A stretch of DNA of 64,000 bases from Lysobacter soli (GCF_003382285.1 NZ_QTJR01000001.1:434001-498000); one strand, 5' to 3'; shown: positions 45,441 through 55,857, counted from the first letter of the stretch. Notes: generated by a model not told the origin, from the letters alone. Numbers and translations: made by a program.

Positions 45441-46841
45441 TCACGCCCGTTCCAGCGCGTCCGCCAGCCGCTCCACCGCGATCACTTCCATCTCGCCGAT
45501 GCGCCCGCTGCGCGGCGCGTTCGACTTCGGCACGATCGCGCGCTTGAAGCCGTGCGTGGCGGCTTCCTTCAGGCGCTCCTCGCCGTTGGGGACCGGGCGG
45601 ATCTCGCCCGACAGACCGACTTCGCCGAACGCGATCGTCTGCTCCGACAGCGGCCGATCGCGCAGCGAGGAGAGCACGGCCAGCAGCACCGGAAGGTCTG
45701 CCGCCGTTTCCTGCACACGGATGCCGCCGACGACATTCACGAACACGTCCTGGTCGCCCACGCCGACGCCGCCGTGGCGATGCAGCACCGCCAGCAGCAT
45801 CGCGAGGCGGTTGCCTTCCATGCCCACGGCGACACGGCGCGGATTCGACAGCGGCGAGGCATCGACCAGCGCCTGCACTTCGACCAGTAGCGGCCGCGTG
45901 CCCTCGCGCGTGACCATCACGCAGCTGCCCGGCTGCGGGCGCTCGCTGCCCGAAAGGAAGATCGCCGACGGATTGGGCACTTCGCGCAGGCCCTTCTCGC
46001 CCATCGCGAACACGCCCAGTTCGTTCACCGCGCCGAAGCGGTTCTTGAACGCCCGCAGCACGCGGAAGCGGCTGCCGCTTTCGCCTTCGAAATACAGCAC
46101 CGCGTCGACCATGTGTTCGAGCACGCGCGGGCCGGCGATGCCGCCTTCCTTGGTGACGTGGCCGACGAGGAACACCGCGGTGCCGGTTTCCTTCGCGTAG
46201 CGCACCAGGCGCGCGGCACTTTCGCGCACCTGGCTCACCGAGCCGGGCGCCGCGCTGAGTTCTTCCGTCCACAACGTCTGCACGGAGTCGGCGACGATCA
46301 GGCCCGGGCGCATCTTCGCGGCGTGTTCGAGCACGCGTTCGACGCCGGTTTCGGCCAGCGCATGGACGCCATCGACCGGCACGCCCAGGCGCGAAGCGCG
46401 ACCAGCGACCTGCGCCAGCGATTCCTCGCCGGTTACGTACAGGCCGGGCAACGTGCCGGCCATCTTGCTGATCGCCTGCAGCAGCAGCGTCGACTTGCCG
46501 ATGCCCGGATCGCCGCCCACCAGCACCACCGAACCGTGCACCAGGCCGCCGCCTAGCACGCGGTCGAACTCACCGATGCCGGTGCTGACGCGGTCTTCCT
46601 CGGTGTGGCGCACGTCGGCCAGCGCGGTGACGGCCGGCGCGTCGGCCCTGCCCGCCCAGCTGCCGCGACGGCTCGCGGCGACGCTCGCGCCCGCCTTGGC
46701 GGCGGGTTCGACGACGAATTCGCTCAGCGTGTTCCAGCCGCCGCATTCCCCGCACTGACCCTGCCACTTGTTGTGGTCGGCACCGCATTCGGAACACACG
46801 TAGGCGGTGCGGGCCTTGGAGGATTTGGCGACTTTCGACAT
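45441..46841 (-). CDS. radA: DNA repair protein RadA
   Basis: 466 residues. DnaB-like helicase/recombination mediator that promotes branch migration in RecA-made joints. An N-terminal C4 zinc finger (CSECGADHNKWQGQCGECG) is followed by the RecA-like ATPase with Walker A GGDPGIGKSTLLLQ and the RadA-specific KNRFG motif in AFKNRFGAVNELGVF. The C-terminal Lon-protease-like domain (GGIRVQETAADLPVLLAVLS, GEVGLSGEIRPV) is complete. Normal length. Confidence 0.98.
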   Translation of the reverse strand: MSKVAKSSKARTAYVCSECGADHNKWQGQCGECGGWNTLSEFVVEPAAKAGASVAASRRGSWAGRADAPAVTALADVRHTEEDRVSTGIGEFDRVLGGGLVHGSVVLVGGDPGIGKSTLLLQAISKMAGTLPGLYVTGEESLAQVAGRASRLGVPVDGVHALAETGVERVLEHAAKMRPGLIVADSVQTLWTEELSAAPGSVSQVRESAARLVRYAKETGTAVFLVGHVTKEGGIAGPRVLEHMVDAVLYFEGESGSRFRVLRAFKNRFGAVNELGVFAMGEKGLREVPNPSAIFLSGSERPQPGSCVMVTREGTRPLLVEVQALVDASPLSNPRRVAVGMEGNRLAMLLAVLHRHGGVGVGDQDVFVNVVGGIRVQETAADLPVLLAVLSSLRDRPLSEQTIAFGEVGLSGEIRPVPNGEERLKEAATHGFKRAIVPKSNAPRSGRIGEMEVIAVERLADALERA

Positions 46842-46919
46842 GGAGGGGGGCGCGGCGATGGGACTGCCGGCACTCTACCCGGCCCGCGTCGCGCAAGGCG
46901 AGACGCGGGCGGTTGCGGC

Positions 46920-47207
46920 TTACGCGGCGTAGCGGATGTGACGCTCCGGGTAGACGGCGTTCAGTTCATGCTGCGGCAGGCCGAGCAGCCCGCCGACGTC
47001 GCCGTGCGGCACGATGCTGTAGCCCCGCGCGTCGATGTCCTTGACGATCCCCATCCAGTCCAGCTTCGGCACGACGTGGTCGCTGTCCACCGACCATCCG
47101 AACCGTACTTCGCCCAGCGCGTCCATCTCGTCGCCGGGAAGTGGCGCGCCACACGGCGCGACCACGAATCCTTCGTTCTGTCCTACCACGAAGACATTGA
47201 CCTGCAT
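46920..47207 (-). CDS. Hypothetical protein, 95 residues
   Basis: Begins MQVNVFVVGQNEGFVVAPCG and contains HVVPKLDWMGIVKDIDARGY and GDVGGLLGLPQHELNAVY. No signal peptide or membrane segment. An AAAGG stretch lies about eight bases before the ATG, which supports this start over a GTG at 47216. I do not recognise the family. Downstream of the PNPOx-like gene on the same strand, 192 bases away. Confidence 0.65.
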   Translation of the reverse strand: MQVNVFVVGQNEGFVVAPCGAPLPGDEMDALGEVRFGWSVDSDHVVPKLDWMGIVKDIDARGYSIVPHGDVGGLLGLPQHELNAVYPERHIRYAA

Positions 47208-47399
47208 GTTCGACACCTTTCATGCCCCTGTCGAAAAACTGGCGGCATGTTGGCGATGCGCGCGCTAAAGAACGGTGAACATCAGATTGCCGGTAGATGA
47301 ATCGTTCATCGAACGGACGTGAAAGGAAATTCAGGCGCGTTGTGCATTCACCGGCGCACGCCGCGATCGGCAGGCGCGCGCGGGGAACTTGGCGGCCTC

Positions 47400-48101
47400 T
47401 CAACTCGCCGCGCGGGTGCGTTTGGTCGTCTTGCCGGTCGCGCCGGCGCGCTTGACGGTCGCCTTCTTCGCGATGCCTGCGCGCTTGGTGGTGGCCTTCT
47501 TCGCAGCTTTCTTCGCGGTCTTCGGCGGCGCCTTCGCGGCAGCCGATTTCGCACCGGTCCGCGCGTTCGCATGCGACGGCGGCAGACGCTTGCGCGGACG
47601 CTTCTCGCTGAGGTCGACGATGCGGTTCTCGCCCATCACCTCTTCCTTCTTCGTCACGCGCGCGATGATGAAACTGACCGCCTTGCCGATCCAGGAACCC
47701 GGGCCGTCCCAGTATTCGACCGAGTGCACGTCCACTTCGAGCAGCGTGAGGTTCGGATCGTTCTTGCCCTTGGGGAAGAACGCCTTCATCGCGTCGTTCC
47801 ACAGCTCCTCGATCATCTCGCGGTCGCGGTTCACGCGCGCGGTGCCGGTCATCGAGATGTAGACGTTCTTGCCCTTGCTCGCGTAGGCGAGATTGACCTT
47901 CGGATTGCGGCGGATCTCCGCCACCTTCGGGCTGTCGGTCTCGGTGAAGAACCACACGCGCCGACCGTCGAACCGCGCGTCCTGCGTGGACAGCGGCCGG
48001 CTCATCAGGAAGCCGTCCGCACCCGTCGTCGTCAGCATGGCGATGTCGATCTTCTTCAGCAGCTCGCCGATGCGCTTCACGTTCCTGTCGATGCCGGCCA
48101 T
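47400..48101 (-). CDS. PNPOx-fold general stress protein with histone-H1-like tail
   Basis: 233 residues. The first 165 residues are a pyridoxamine-phosphate-oxidase-like flavin-binding barrel of the general stress protein type: AMLTTTGADGFLMSRPLS, VWFFTETDSPKVAEIRRNP, VNLAYASKGKNVYISMTG, EYWDGPGSWIGKAVSFI. The last 60 residues are Lys/Ala/Thr/Arg-rich (AKAPPKTAKKAAKKATTKR, GATGKTTKRTRAAS), like bacterial histone H1 homologues. The two parts are joined by a basic RPRKRLPPSH linker. Its catalytic role is unknown; the tail suggests nucleic-acid binding. The start is the ATG before AGIDRNVKRIG; the upstream extension is not homologous. Confidence 0.88.
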   Translation of the reverse strand: MAGIDRNVKRIGELLKKIDIAMLTTTGADGFLMSRPLSTQDARFDGRRVWFFTETDSPKVAEIRRNPKVNLAYASKGKNVYISMTGTARVNRDREMIEELWNDAMKAFFPKGKNDPNLTLLEVDVHSVEYWDGPGSWIGKAVSFIIARVTKKEEVMGENRIVDLSEKRPRKRLPPSHANARTGAKSAAAKAPPKTAKKAAKKATTKRAGIAKKATVKRAGATGKTTKRTRAAS

Positions 48102-48189
48102 CGTTCCACTCCGCAAGGAAAGTGGCGACTGTTCCATCGTCGGCGGGGAGCAGGCGTGAAGGGACGCGCGCCGCCATCGAGCACGCGCC

Positions 48190-48226
48190 AAAAAAAGAAG
48201 CCCCGCCGAAGCGGGGCTCAAAAAAT
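48190..48226. terminator. Terminator of tRNA-Thr (bidirectional form)
   Basis: AGCCCCGC-CGAA-GCGGGGCT (48199-48218) with A-runs and T-runs on both sides. The minus-strand RNA has a UUCG loop and a U-rich tail. The identical 20-base hairpin occurs after rpmA. Confidence 0.88.
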
Positions 48227-48230
48227 AAAC

Positions 48231-48306
48231 TGGTGCCGGAAATAGGAATCGAACCTACGACCTACGCATTACGAATGCGCCGCTCTACCAACTGAGCTAT
48301 TCCGGC
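48231..48306 (-). tRNA. tRNA-Thr (anticodon CGT)
   Basis: 76 bases with encoded CCA. The acceptor stem GCCGGAA pairs with TTCCGGC. The D-loop AGCTCAGTTGGTAGAGC and T-loop TTCGATT are standard. The anticodon loop TTCGTAA has CGT at 48271-48273, reading ACG codons. Confidence 0.96.
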
Positions 48307-48376
48307 GGATGGTGCTGCGAAGCGCGTGGGCGGGCCGCTGGGGCCGTGCCGCGGAGCGCTCTCCGCGAAGACGGGA

Positions 48377-48406
48377 ATTCTAGGCGCTGCCCCGGTACCG
48401 GGTCAA
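48377..48406 (-). promoter_or_regulatory. Promoter of tRNA-Thr
   Basis: On the minus strand, TTGACC (48406-48401), 18 bases, TAGAAT (48382-48377), between the ispH stop and the tRNA. Confidence 0.65.
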
Positions 48407-48441
48407 TTGCCGGTTGAAGCCGGGGCTGCCGATCCGGTCGG

Positions 48442-49392
48442 TCAGTCGACCAGTTGCAGGCGCAGTTCCTTGGGCAGCGCGAAGACCATGTTCTCCGGCT
48501 CGCCTTCCAGGTCCGACACATGCATCGCGCCCAGCTCGCGCAGGCGGTCGATCACGCCGCGCACGAGCACCTCCGGCGCGGACGCCCCGGCCGTGACGCC
48601 TATGCGCTGGCGACCGGCGACCCACTTCGGGTCGATCTCTATCGCGCCGTCGATGAGGTAGGCCTCCACGCCTTCGCGCTCGGCCAGCTCGCGCAGGCGG
48701 TTGGAGTTGGAGCTGTTGATCGAGCCGACCACCAGCACCAGGTCGCAGCGCGCGGCCAGTTCGCGCACGGCGTCCTGGCGGTTCTGCGTGGCGTAGCAGA
48801 TGTCGTCGTTCTTCGGGCCCTGGATGGCCGGGAACTTCGCGCGCAGGGCTTCGATGACGGTGCGGGTGTCGTCCACCGACAGCGTCGTCTGCGTGGTGTA
48901 GGCCACGTTCTCCGGCTGGTCGATCGTCAGTGCGGCGACGTCCTCGCTGTCCTCGACCAGGTAGATGCGACCGGCGCCCGCCTCGCGGCGCCACTGGCCC
49001 ATCGTGCCCTCCACTTCCGGATGGCCTTCGTGGCCGATCAGGATCACGTCGCGACCGGCGCGGCACTGGCGGGCGACTTCCAGGTGCACCTTGGTCACCA
49101 GCGGACAGGTCGCGTCGAACACTTTCAACCCGCGACGCTCCGCTTCCATCCGCACCGCACGGGCGACGCCGTGCGCGCTGAAGATCACCGTCGCGTTGTC
49201 GGGCACCTCGTCGAGCTCCTCGACGAAGATCGCGCCGCGATGCTTCAGGTCGTCCACCACGAAGCGGTTGTGCACCACTTCGTGGCGCACGTAGATCGGC
49301 GCACCGAGGGTCTCGATGGCGCGCTTGACGATCTCGATGGCGCGGTCGACACCGGCACAGAAACCGCGGGGATTGGCGAGCAGGACGTCCAT
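48442..49392 (-). CDS. ispH: 4-hydroxy-3-methylbut-2-enyl diphosphate reductase
   Basis: 316 residues. Last step of the MEP pathway, reducing HMBPP to IPP and DMAPP. The three Fe-S cysteines are in [23 protein letters not shown] and [26 protein letters not shown] and [10 protein letters not shown] are typical active-site segments. The MEP pathway therefore supplies isoprenoids here. Follows lspA by 10 bases in the ribF-ileS-lspA-ispH operon. Confidence 0.98.
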   Translation of the reverse strand: MDVLLANPRGFCAGVDRAIEIVKRAIETLGAPIYVRHEVVHNRFVVDDLKHRGAIFVEELDEVPDNATVIFSAHGVARAVRMEAERRGLKVFDATCPLVTKVHLEVARQCRAGRDVILIGHEGHPEVEGTMGQWRREAGAGRIYLVEDSEDVAALTIDQPENVAYTTQTTLSVDDTRTVIEALRAKFPAIQGPKNDDICYATQNRQDAVRELAARCDLVLVVGSINSSNSNRLRELAEREGVEAYLIDGAIEIDPKWVAGRQRIGVTAGASAPEVLVRGVIDRLRELGAMHVSDLEGEPENMVFALPKELRLQLVD

Positions 49393-49402
49393 GAGACTTA
49401 TT

Positions 49403-49909
49403 CTACCGGCGCTGGGCGACGGTCGCCGCGGGCTTGCTGAACAGCCCGAACAGCGCGATGCCGATGGCGCCTGCGACGATCGCCGAATCGGCGACGTTGA
49501 ACGCCGGCCAGTAGTGGTCGCGCCAGTACCACTGGATGAAGTCCACGACGTGCCCGTGCATCAGGCGGTCGATGACGTTGCCCAGCGCACCGCCGATCAC
49601 CAGCGCGTACGGCAGCGCGCTCTTCCAGTCGCGGCGCGGCGTGCGGGCCAGCCACCAGCCCAGCAGGCCGCTGATCGCCACCGCCAGCACTACGAAGAAG
49701 TACTTCTGCCAGCCGCCGGCATCGCTGAGGAAACTGAAGGCCGCGCCCGTGTTGTAGGTGCGGTACCAGTTCCAGAAGCCGTCGATCACCGGGATCGCCG
49801 TGTACTCCGGCAGCGAATCCAGCACCCACATCTTGGTGAGCTGGTCGAGCACGATGACCGCGACCGAAACGGCCAGCCACGGCAACGCGTTGGGACGAAC
49901 CGGCGCCAT
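49403..49909 (-). CDS. lspA: Lipoprotein signal peptidase (signal peptidase II)
   Basis: 168 residues with four membrane helices. Cleaves prolipoprotein signal peptides before the lipidated Cys. The catalytic aspartates are in [15 protein letters not shown] and FNVADSAI. Substrates in this window include the NodT-type and OmpA-like lipoproteins. Its ATG overlaps the ileS stop (TGATG), so the genes are coupled; the further upstream open frame belongs to ileS sequence. Confidence 0.97.
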   Translation of the reverse strand: MAPVRPNALPWLAVSVAVIVLDQLTKMWVLDSLPEYTAIPVIDGFWNWYRTYNTGAAFSFLSDAGGWQKYFFVVLAVAISGLLGWWLARTPRRDWKSALPYALVIGGALGNVIDRLMHGHVVDFIQWYWRDHYWPAFNVADSAIVAGAIGIALFGLFSKPAATVAQRR

Positions 49910-52785
49910 CAGAACCACTCCCGGTGTTCGCCGTCGCCGGCGAGGTTGGTCACGCAGCGGCCGCACAGCTGCGGATGCGCCTCGTCGGTGCCGACATCGG
50001 CCCGGTACTGCCAGCAACGCACGCACTTGGTCTTCGTCGTCGGCGTCGCGAGCACGGCGATGTCCTTGATGCCGTCGTCGGCGACGATTTCCACGTCACC
50101 GCTGATGAACAGGAAACGCAGCTCGTCGGCAAACGGCGCCAGCCAGTTCTGGTCGGCGACGCCTGCCTTCAGGCTGATCTCGGCTTCCAGCGCAGCGCCG
50201 ATCTCGCCCGCGGCGCGCATCGGCTCAAGCGTCTTGCTGACTTCCTCGCGCAGCGCGAGCAGGCGGTCGAAATCCTCCGCCGACAGCGCCGCATCTTCCG
50301 GCAACAGCGCCAGTCCGTCGTACCAGGTGACGAACAGGACGTTGTCCTCGCGCGGGCCGTGCTCGGTGACGGCCGGCAGATGTCGCCACATCTCGTCGGC
50401 GGTGAACGCCAGGATCGGCGCGATCCAGCGCACGAACGCCTCGGCGATGCGATACATCGCGCTCTGCGCCGAACGGCGGCCGCGCGAGTCTTCCGGCATC
50501 GTGTAGAGGCGGTCCTTGGTGACGTCGAGGTACAGCGATCCCAGGTCGACCGAGCAGAAGTTCGACAGCGCCTGCACGATCTCGGCGAAGTCGTAGCGCT
50601 CGTACGCGCTGGCGATGCGGTCCTGCAGCTCGGCGGCGCGATGCACGATCCAGCGGTCGAGCGCGACCATGTCCTCCAGCGGACGCAGGTGCGTCGCCGG
50701 CTCGAAGCCGTTGAGGTTCGCCAGCAGGAAGCGCGCCGTGTTGCGGATGCGTCGATAGACGTCGGAGGTGCGCTTGAGGATGTTGTCCGACACCGACATC
50801 TCGTTGCGGTAGTCGGTGGAGGCGATCCACAGGCGCAGCACGTCGGCGCCCATCGCGTTGATGACCTTCTGCGGCTCGACGGTGTTGCCGAGCGACTTGG
50901 ACATCTTCTTGCCCTGCTCGTCCACGGTGAAACCGTGCGTCAGGACCTGGCGGTACGGCGCGACGCCGTCCATCGCCACGCCGGTGAGCAGCGAGGAGTG
51001 GAACCAGCCGCGATGCTGGTCGGAGCCTTCCAGGTAGAGATCCGCCGGCTTGTACAGGCCGTCCTGCGGACGCTGTGCGAGCACGCACTCGTGGCTCACG
51101 CCGGAGTCGAACCAGACGTCGAGGATGTCGGTGACCTTCTCGTACTGCGAGGCTTCATCGTCCAGCAGTTCCTCGGCGGTCATCGCGTACCACGCGTCGG
51201 CGCCGGCCTGCTCGACCTTCTCGGCCACCTTGCGCATCAGTTCGGGCGAACGTGGGTGGATCTCACCCGTTTCGCGATGGAAGAACAGCGCGATCGGCAC
51301 GCCCCAGTAGCGCTGGCGCGAGATCGTCCAGTCCGGGCGGCCTTCGATCATGTTGTAGATGCGCGCCTCGCCCCACTCGGGCACCCAGGCGACCTTGCCG
51401 ATCTCGCTCAGCGCATCGCGGCGCAGGTTGGCCTGCTCCATCGAGATGAACCACTGCGGCGTGGCGCGGAAGATCACCGGCGTCTTGTGGCGCCAGCAAT
51501 GCGGGTAGCTGTGCGTGAGCTTGTGCGCGGCCAGCAGGTGGCCACTGGCGCGGACGACGTCCACCAGGATGTCGTTCGCCTTCCACAGGTGCAGGCCGGC
51601 GAGCACGACGCCGTCGGCCGGCGGCGTGGTCGGCAGGTACAGGCCCTTCGCGTCGACCGGGTTGATCTGCGCGGCGGTGTACTTGTCGGTCAGGCCGTAC
51701 TTCAGGCCGATCGTGTAGTCGTCCGGACCGTGGCCCGGGGCGGTGTGGACCATGCCGGTGCCGTCCTCGGCCGACACGTGGTCGCCGACGAGCACCGGGA
51801 TGTCGCGCTCGGCATAGAACGGATGCTGCATGAGCGCGCCTTCGAGGTCGCGGCCCAGCGCGCGGCCGAGGATCGCGACCTCCTCGACGCCATAGCGCGA
51901 CAGCGCCTTGCCGGCGAGCGCTTCGGCGAGCACGAGCAGGCGACGGCCGCCGTCGGGCAGGCGCGGGCCTTCGACCAGCACGTAGTCGAGTTCCGGGCCG
52001 ACGCTGATCGCTAGGCTCGCCGGCAGCGTCCACGGCGTGGTGGTCCAGATCGGCATCGCGACGCGCACACTGTCGTCCACGCTGGCACCGAACAGGCGCG
52101 CCACGGCCTGCGGATCACGCGCGTCGTAGGCGACGTCGATCGCCCAGGACTGCTTGTCGGCGTATTCGATCTCGGCTTCGGCCAGCGCCGAACCGCAATC
52201 GAAGCACCAGTGCACCGGCTTCGCGCCGCGCACCAGGTGACCGCGCTCGACGATCTTCGCCAGCGAGCGGACGATGTCGGCCTCGTAGCGGAAATCCATC
52301 GTGCGGTACGGGTTTTCCCAGTCGCCGATCACGCCCAGCCGCTTGAAGTCGCGGCGCTGCAGGTCGATCTGCTCGCTCGCGTATTCGCGGCACTTCTGGC
52401 GGAACTGCGCGGCGTCGAGCTTCTCGCCGACCTTGCCGAACTTCTTCTCGACCTGGTGTTCGATCGGGAGGCCGTGGCAATCCCAGCCCGGCACGTACGG
52501 CGCGTCATAGCCGGCCATCAGCTTGGACTTCACCACCAGGTCCTTGAGGACCTTGTTGACCGCGTGGCCGATGTGGATCGCGCCGTTGGCGTACGGGGGG
52601 CCGTCGTGCAGCACGAAGCTGCGCTCGCGCTTGCCGACCTTCTCGCGAATCTGCGCGTACAGGCCGTCGGCCTCCCAGCGCGCCAGGGTTTCGGGCTCGC
52701 GCTTGGGCAGGTCGCCGCGCATCGGGAATTCCGTCGCGGGCAGGTGCAGGGTGGCTTTGTACTGGTTGGGATCTTGGGCGGTCAC
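49909..52785 (-). CDS. ileS: Isoleucyl-tRNA synthetase
   Basis: 958 residues, class I synthetase. The HIGH motif is in [18 protein letters not shown] and KMSKS in [15 protein letters not shown]1 editing domain and a C-terminal zinc site ([27 protein letters not shown]) are present, as in the E. coli-type enzyme. The start is a GTG ten bases after the ribF stop. The order ribF-ileS-lspA-ispH is a classical gammaproteobacterial operon. Confidence 0.98.
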   Translation of the reverse strand: MTAQDPNQYKATLHLPATEFPMRGDLPKREPETLARWEADGLYAQIREKVGKRERSFVLHDGPPYANGAIHIGHAVNKVLKDLVVKSKLMAGYDAPYVPGWDCHGLPIEHQVEKKFGKVGEKLDAAQFRQKCREYASEQIDLQRRDFKRLGVIGDWENPYRTMDFRYEADIVRSLAKIVERGHLVRGAKPVHWCFDCGSALAEAEIEYADKQSWAIDVAYDARDPQAVARLFGASVDDSVRVAMPIWTTTPWTLPASLAISVGPELDYVLVEGPRLPDGGRRLLVLAEALAGKALSRYGVEEVAILGRALGRDLEGALMQHPFYAERDIPVLVGDHVSAEDGTGMVHTAPGHGPDDYTIGLKYGLTDKYTAAQINPVDAKGLYLPTTPPADGVVLAGLHLWKANDILVDVVRASGHLLAAHKLTHSYPHCWRHKTPVIFRATPQWFISMEQANLRRDALSEIGKVAWVPEWGEARIYNMIEGRPDWTISRQRYWGVPIALFFHRETGEIHPRSPELMRKVAEKVEQAGADAWYAMTAEELLDDEASQYEKVTDILDVWFDSGVSHECVLAQRPQDGLYKPADLYLEGSDQHRGWFHSSLLTGVAMDGVAPYRQVLTHGFTVDEQGKKMSKSLGNTVEPQKVINAMGADVLRLWIASTDYRNEMSVSDNILKRTSDVYRRIRNTARFLLANLNGFEPATHLRPLEDMVALDRWIVHRAAELQDRIASAYERYDFAEIVQALSNFCSVDLGSLYLDVTKDRLYTMPEDSRGRRSAQSAMYRIAEAFVRWIAPILAFTADEMWRHLPAVTEHGPREDNVLFVTWYDGLALLPEDAALSAEDFDRLLALREEVSKTLEPMRAAGEIGAALEAEISLKAGVADQNWLAPFADELRFLFISGDVEIVADDGIKDIAVLATPTTKTKCVRCWQYRADVGTDEAHPQLCGRCVTNLAGDGEHREWF

Positions 52786-52794
52786 AAGCGGCGC

Positions 52795-53745
52795 TCAGGC
52801 GAAGGCGTGGTGTTGTTCTTTCGAAAGGATCTCGCGTGCTTCTGCAGCATCGCGGTGCATCTGCGCGGTCAAGGCCGGCAGATCGGAAAACTTCAGTTCA
52901 TCGCGCAGCTTCGCGACGAACTCGACTTCGATGCGGCGCCCGTACAGGTCGCCATCGAAATCGAAAAGATGCGCCTCCAGCAGCGGCTCCACGCCGTCCA
53001 CCGTCGGCCGCGTGCCCAGGCTCGACACCGACGCGCGCGGTGCATCGCCCACGCCATGCACCCACGTGGCGTAGATGCCCGACAACGCCGGCGTGCGGCC
53101 GCCGAAGCGGAGGTTCGCCGTCGGAAAGCCCAGCGTGCGGCCGAGTTGCTTGCCCTGCACGACGTGGCCTGCAATGGCGTACGGGCGGCCGAGGAAGCGT
53201 TCGGCCGTCGTGAAATCGCCCTCGCGCAGCGCCTGGCGGATGCGCGTGGCCGAGACTCGTTCGCCATCGACCTGCACCGGCTCGATCTCGCCGGCGACGA
53301 ACCCGTGCGCCTGCCCCACCGCCTTCAACACGCCGATGTCGCCGCCACGCGCCTTGCCAAAACGGAATTCCGGACCGACCCAGACCTCGCGCGCATTCAA
53401 GCGGTGCACCAGCACCTGGTGCGCGAACTCCTCGGCGGTGAGGGAACACAGCCGGCGATCGAAACGCAGCAAACCGAGCTGGTCGACGCCCATTTCGAAC
53501 AGGCGCCCGGCCTTGGTACGCGGCAGCATCAAGCGCGGCGGCGGGTCGTCGGGCGCGAAGAACTCACGCGGCAGCGGCTCGAAACTCAGCACCACGCAGG
53601 GCACGTCGAGCGCGCGCGCGCGGACGAGCGCGTGGCGCACCAGCGCCTGGTGGCCCAGGTGCAGGCCGTCGAATGCGCCGATGCAGACCACACTGCCGTG
53701 CGGGCATCGGGGCCCGCCTTCGACGTCACGAAACAGCCTGCTCAT
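52795..53745 (-). CDS. ribF: Bifunctional riboflavin kinase / FAD synthetase
   Basis: 316 residues. Makes FMN and then FAD. The N-terminal nucleotidyltransferase has CIGAFDGLHLGHQALV and VSATRIRQALREGDF. The C-terminal flavokinase has GRTLGFPTANL. The ATG before SRLFRDVEGG is chosen. A TATACT -10 lies only nine bases upstream, so the mRNA would have little or no leader; a transcript from further upstream is an alternative. Confidence 0.97.
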   Translation of the reverse strand: MSRLFRDVEGGPRCPHGSVVCIGAFDGLHLGHQALVRHALVRARALDVPCVVLSFEPLPREFFAPDDPPPRLMLPRTKAGRLFEMGVDQLGLLRFDRRLCSLTAEEFAHQVLVHRLNAREVWVGPEFRFGKARGGDIGVLKAVGQAHGFVAGEIEPVQVDGERVSATRIRQALREGDFTTAERFLGRPYAIAGHVVQGKQLGRTLGFPTANLRFGGRTPALSGIYATWVHGVGDAPRASVSSLGTRPTVDGVEPLLEAHLFDFDGDLYGRRIEVEFVAKLRDELKFSDLPALTAQMHRDAAEAREILSKEQHHAFA

Positions 53746-53753
53746 CGGTCCGA

Positions 53754-53759
53754 AGTATA
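53754..53759 (-). promoter_or_regulatory. -10 element immediately before ribF
   Basis: TATACT on the minus strand; a CCTTGG/TTGGAG -35-like stretch lies 15-17 bases upstream. The predicted start site falls within about two bases of the ribF ATG. Confidence 0.4.
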
Positions 53760-53799
53760 GCCGGCCAGGTCCATCTCCAAGGCTCACCGTACGGTCCAC

Positions 53800-55392
53800 T
53801 CAGTGTTCGCGCAGGTCGCGCGGGCGGAAGCCCATCGCCAGCAGCGCCACGAGATAGACCATCCCGCCACCGCCGACCAGCACGGCGAGATACCCGACGC
53901 GCGCCAGCTGGCCGATCTGCGTGAACGCTGGCGCCCATTGCAGCCCCGCCCACAGCGCGGCGGACATCGCCACGCACGCGACGAGCAGGCGCATCAGGTA
54001 ACGCAACCAGCCGGGCTGGCGTTCGTACACGCCCGCCTTGCGCAGCCAGTGCCACAGCAGCGCGAGATTGAGGTAGCTCGCCGCGGCACTCGCGAAACCC
54101 AGCGCCAGGTGCAGGCCGGGCGTCTGTTCGAGCGCGGCGAACACGCCCTTGGCGCGCACTTCCGGCGTGGTCCACAGCACGTACAGCACCCACAGGAACA
54201 GCACGTTGAGCACCATGTTCGCGATCAGCGAGGCGATGCCGGCGCGAACCGGCGTCCGCGTGTCCTGCCGCGCGTAGAACGCCGGCAGCACGATCTTCAC
54301 CAGCGCGAAGGCCGGCAGGCCGAAGCTCAGGCCGAACACCGACATCGCCGCCATCTGCGTGTCGAACGCGGTGAACTTGCCGCGCTGGAAGAGCGTCGCC
54401 ACCAGCGGTTCGGCCAGGAACATCAGCCCGAGCATCGCCGGCATCGCGATCAGCAGCGTGGTCCGCAGGCCCCAGTCCAGCGCCTTCGAAAACCCTTCGG
54501 TATCGGTCTTGACGTGGTGCCGCGACAGCGCCGGCAGGATCACCGTGCCCAGCGCGACGCCGAACACGCCCAGCGGCAGTTCGAGGAAACGATCGGCCTG
54601 CGAGAGCCACGTCTGCGAACCGACGAACAGCAGCGAGGCGATCACCGTATCCAACAGCAGGTTGATCTGCGCCACCGACGAGCCAAATAGCGTCGGCACC
54701 ATCAGGCGCATCACCTTGCGCACGTCCGGATGCCTCCAGCCCCACTTCGGCAGCGTGAGCAGGTCGAGCTTGCGCAGCGCCGGCAGTTGGAAGACCAGCT
54801 GTGCGATGCCGCCCGCCAGCACGGCCCAGCCCAGCGCGAGGATCGGCACTTCCAGGTGCGGCGCGAGCCACAGCGCGCCGGCTATCATGAAAAGGTTGAG
54901 GATCACCGGCGTGAAGGCCGGCAGCCCGAACCGGTGGAAGCTGTTGAGCGCCCCGCCCGCCAGCGCGGTGAGCGACACGAACAGGATGAAGGGGAACGTC
55001 AGGCGCAGCAGGTCGACGGTCAGGCCGAACTTCGGCGCGTTGTCGAGCGAGCCCGGGCTGAACACGGCCGCGATCTGCGGGGTGAAGATCAGCCCCAGCG
55101 CGGTCAGCACCATGAGGATCCCGCCCAGCGTGCCGGACACGCGGGCGACGAGTTCCTTCAGGTCCGCATGCGGGCGGGTTTCCTTGATCTCGGTGAAGAC
55201 CGGCACGAACGCCGTCGAGAACGAACCCTCGGCGAACAGGCGCCGCATGAAGTTCGGGATCCGGAACGCGACCCAGAACGCGTCGGTGCCCGCATTGGCG
55301 CCGAAGGCCTGGTTGATCGCGATGTCGCGGACCAGGCCCAGCACGCGCGAGACCATGGTCATGCTGCTGAACGACAGCAGCCCTTTCAGCAT
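53800..55392 (-). CDS. murJ: Lipid II flippase MurJ
   Basis: 530 residues with about 14 membrane helices, MOP superfamily. Flips lipid II for peptidoglycan synthesis. The conserved N-terminus MLKGLLSFSSMTMVSRVLGL and FRIPNFMRRLFAEGSFSTAF with the essential Arg residues are present, and LPLGVFGVALGTVILPALS lies in the middle. The ATG at 55392 is the family start. Divergent from rpsT; 54 bases separate its stop from the ribF start, so it may also be cotranscribed with ribF. Confidence 0.97.
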   Translation of the reverse strand: MLKGLLSFSSMTMVSRVLGLVRDIAINQAFGANAGTDAFWVAFRIPNFMRRLFAEGSFSTAFVPVFTEIKETRPHADLKELVARVSGTLGGILMVLTALGLIFTPQIAAVFSPGSLDNAPKFGLTVDLLRLTFPFILFVSLTALAGGALNSFHRFGLPAFTPVILNLFMIAGALWLAPHLEVPILALGWAVLAGGIAQLVFQLPALRKLDLLTLPKWGWRHPDVRKVMRLMVPTLFGSSVAQINLLLDTVIASLLFVGSQTWLSQADRFLELPLGVFGVALGTVILPALSRHHVKTDTEGFSKALDWGLRTTLLIAMPAMLGLMFLAEPLVATLFQRGKFTAFDTQMAAMSVFGLSFGLPAFALVKIVLPAFYARQDTRTPVRAGIASLIANMVLNVLFLWVLYVLWTTPEVRAKGVFAALEQTPGLHLALGFASAAASYLNLALLWHWLRKAGVYERQPGWLRYLMRLLVACVAMSAALWAGLQWAPAFTQIGQLARVGYLAVLVGGGGMVYLVALLAMGFRPRDLREH

Positions 55393-55446
55393 CTTCGGCG
55401 CGCTCAAGCCCGCCCTCCCCGAGTCCGGCGGCCGCCGGCGTTGTTG

Positions 55447-55475
55447 TTGACGCAACCCACTGAATCCTCCATACT
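55447..55475 (+). promoter_or_regulatory. Promoter of rpsT
   Basis: TTGACG (55447-55452), 17 bases, CATACT (55470-55475). Predicted leader is about 48 bases. Confidence 0.72.
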
Positions 55476-55529
55476 TTCTGGTCTGATTGTCCCCAGACCC
55501 TTTTCACTACCAGTTTCCAGGAATTCGCC

Positions 55530-55799
55530 GTGGCCAACATCAAGTCCGCCAAGAAGCGCGCCAAGCAGACCGTGGTCCGCAATGCCCGCAACGCCAGCCA
55601 GCGTTCGATGCTGCGTACCGCCGTCAAGAAGGTGCTCAAGGCCCTGGGCGAGAACGACGCCGCCGGCGCCGAGTCCGCCTTCGCCGTCGCGCAGCCGATC
55701 CTCGATCGCTTCAGCTCGCGTGGCCTGATCCACAAGAACAAGGCTGCCCGCCACAAGGCCCGCCTGAACGCCCGCATCAAGGCGCTCAAGGCCGCCTGA
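55530..55799 (+). CDS. rpsT: 30S ribosomal protein S20
   Basis: 89 residues, Lys/Ala/Arg-rich three-helix protein that binds 16S rRNA. Starts [19 protein letters not shown] and ends [13 protein letters not shown], as in all S20. Start codon is GTG, with CAGGAA seven to eight bases before it; weak start codons are common for rpsT. Monocistronic. Confidence 0.98.
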   Translation: MANIKSAKKRAKQTVVRNARNASQRSMLRTAVKKVLKALGENDAAGAESAFAVAQPILDRFSSRGLIHKNKAARHKARLNARIKALKAA

Positions 55800-55857
55800 T
55801 ACGGCGGAACGGGGACGGGAGTCCGCGGCTTTGCCCGACGGACTCCAGGCAGCAAAC

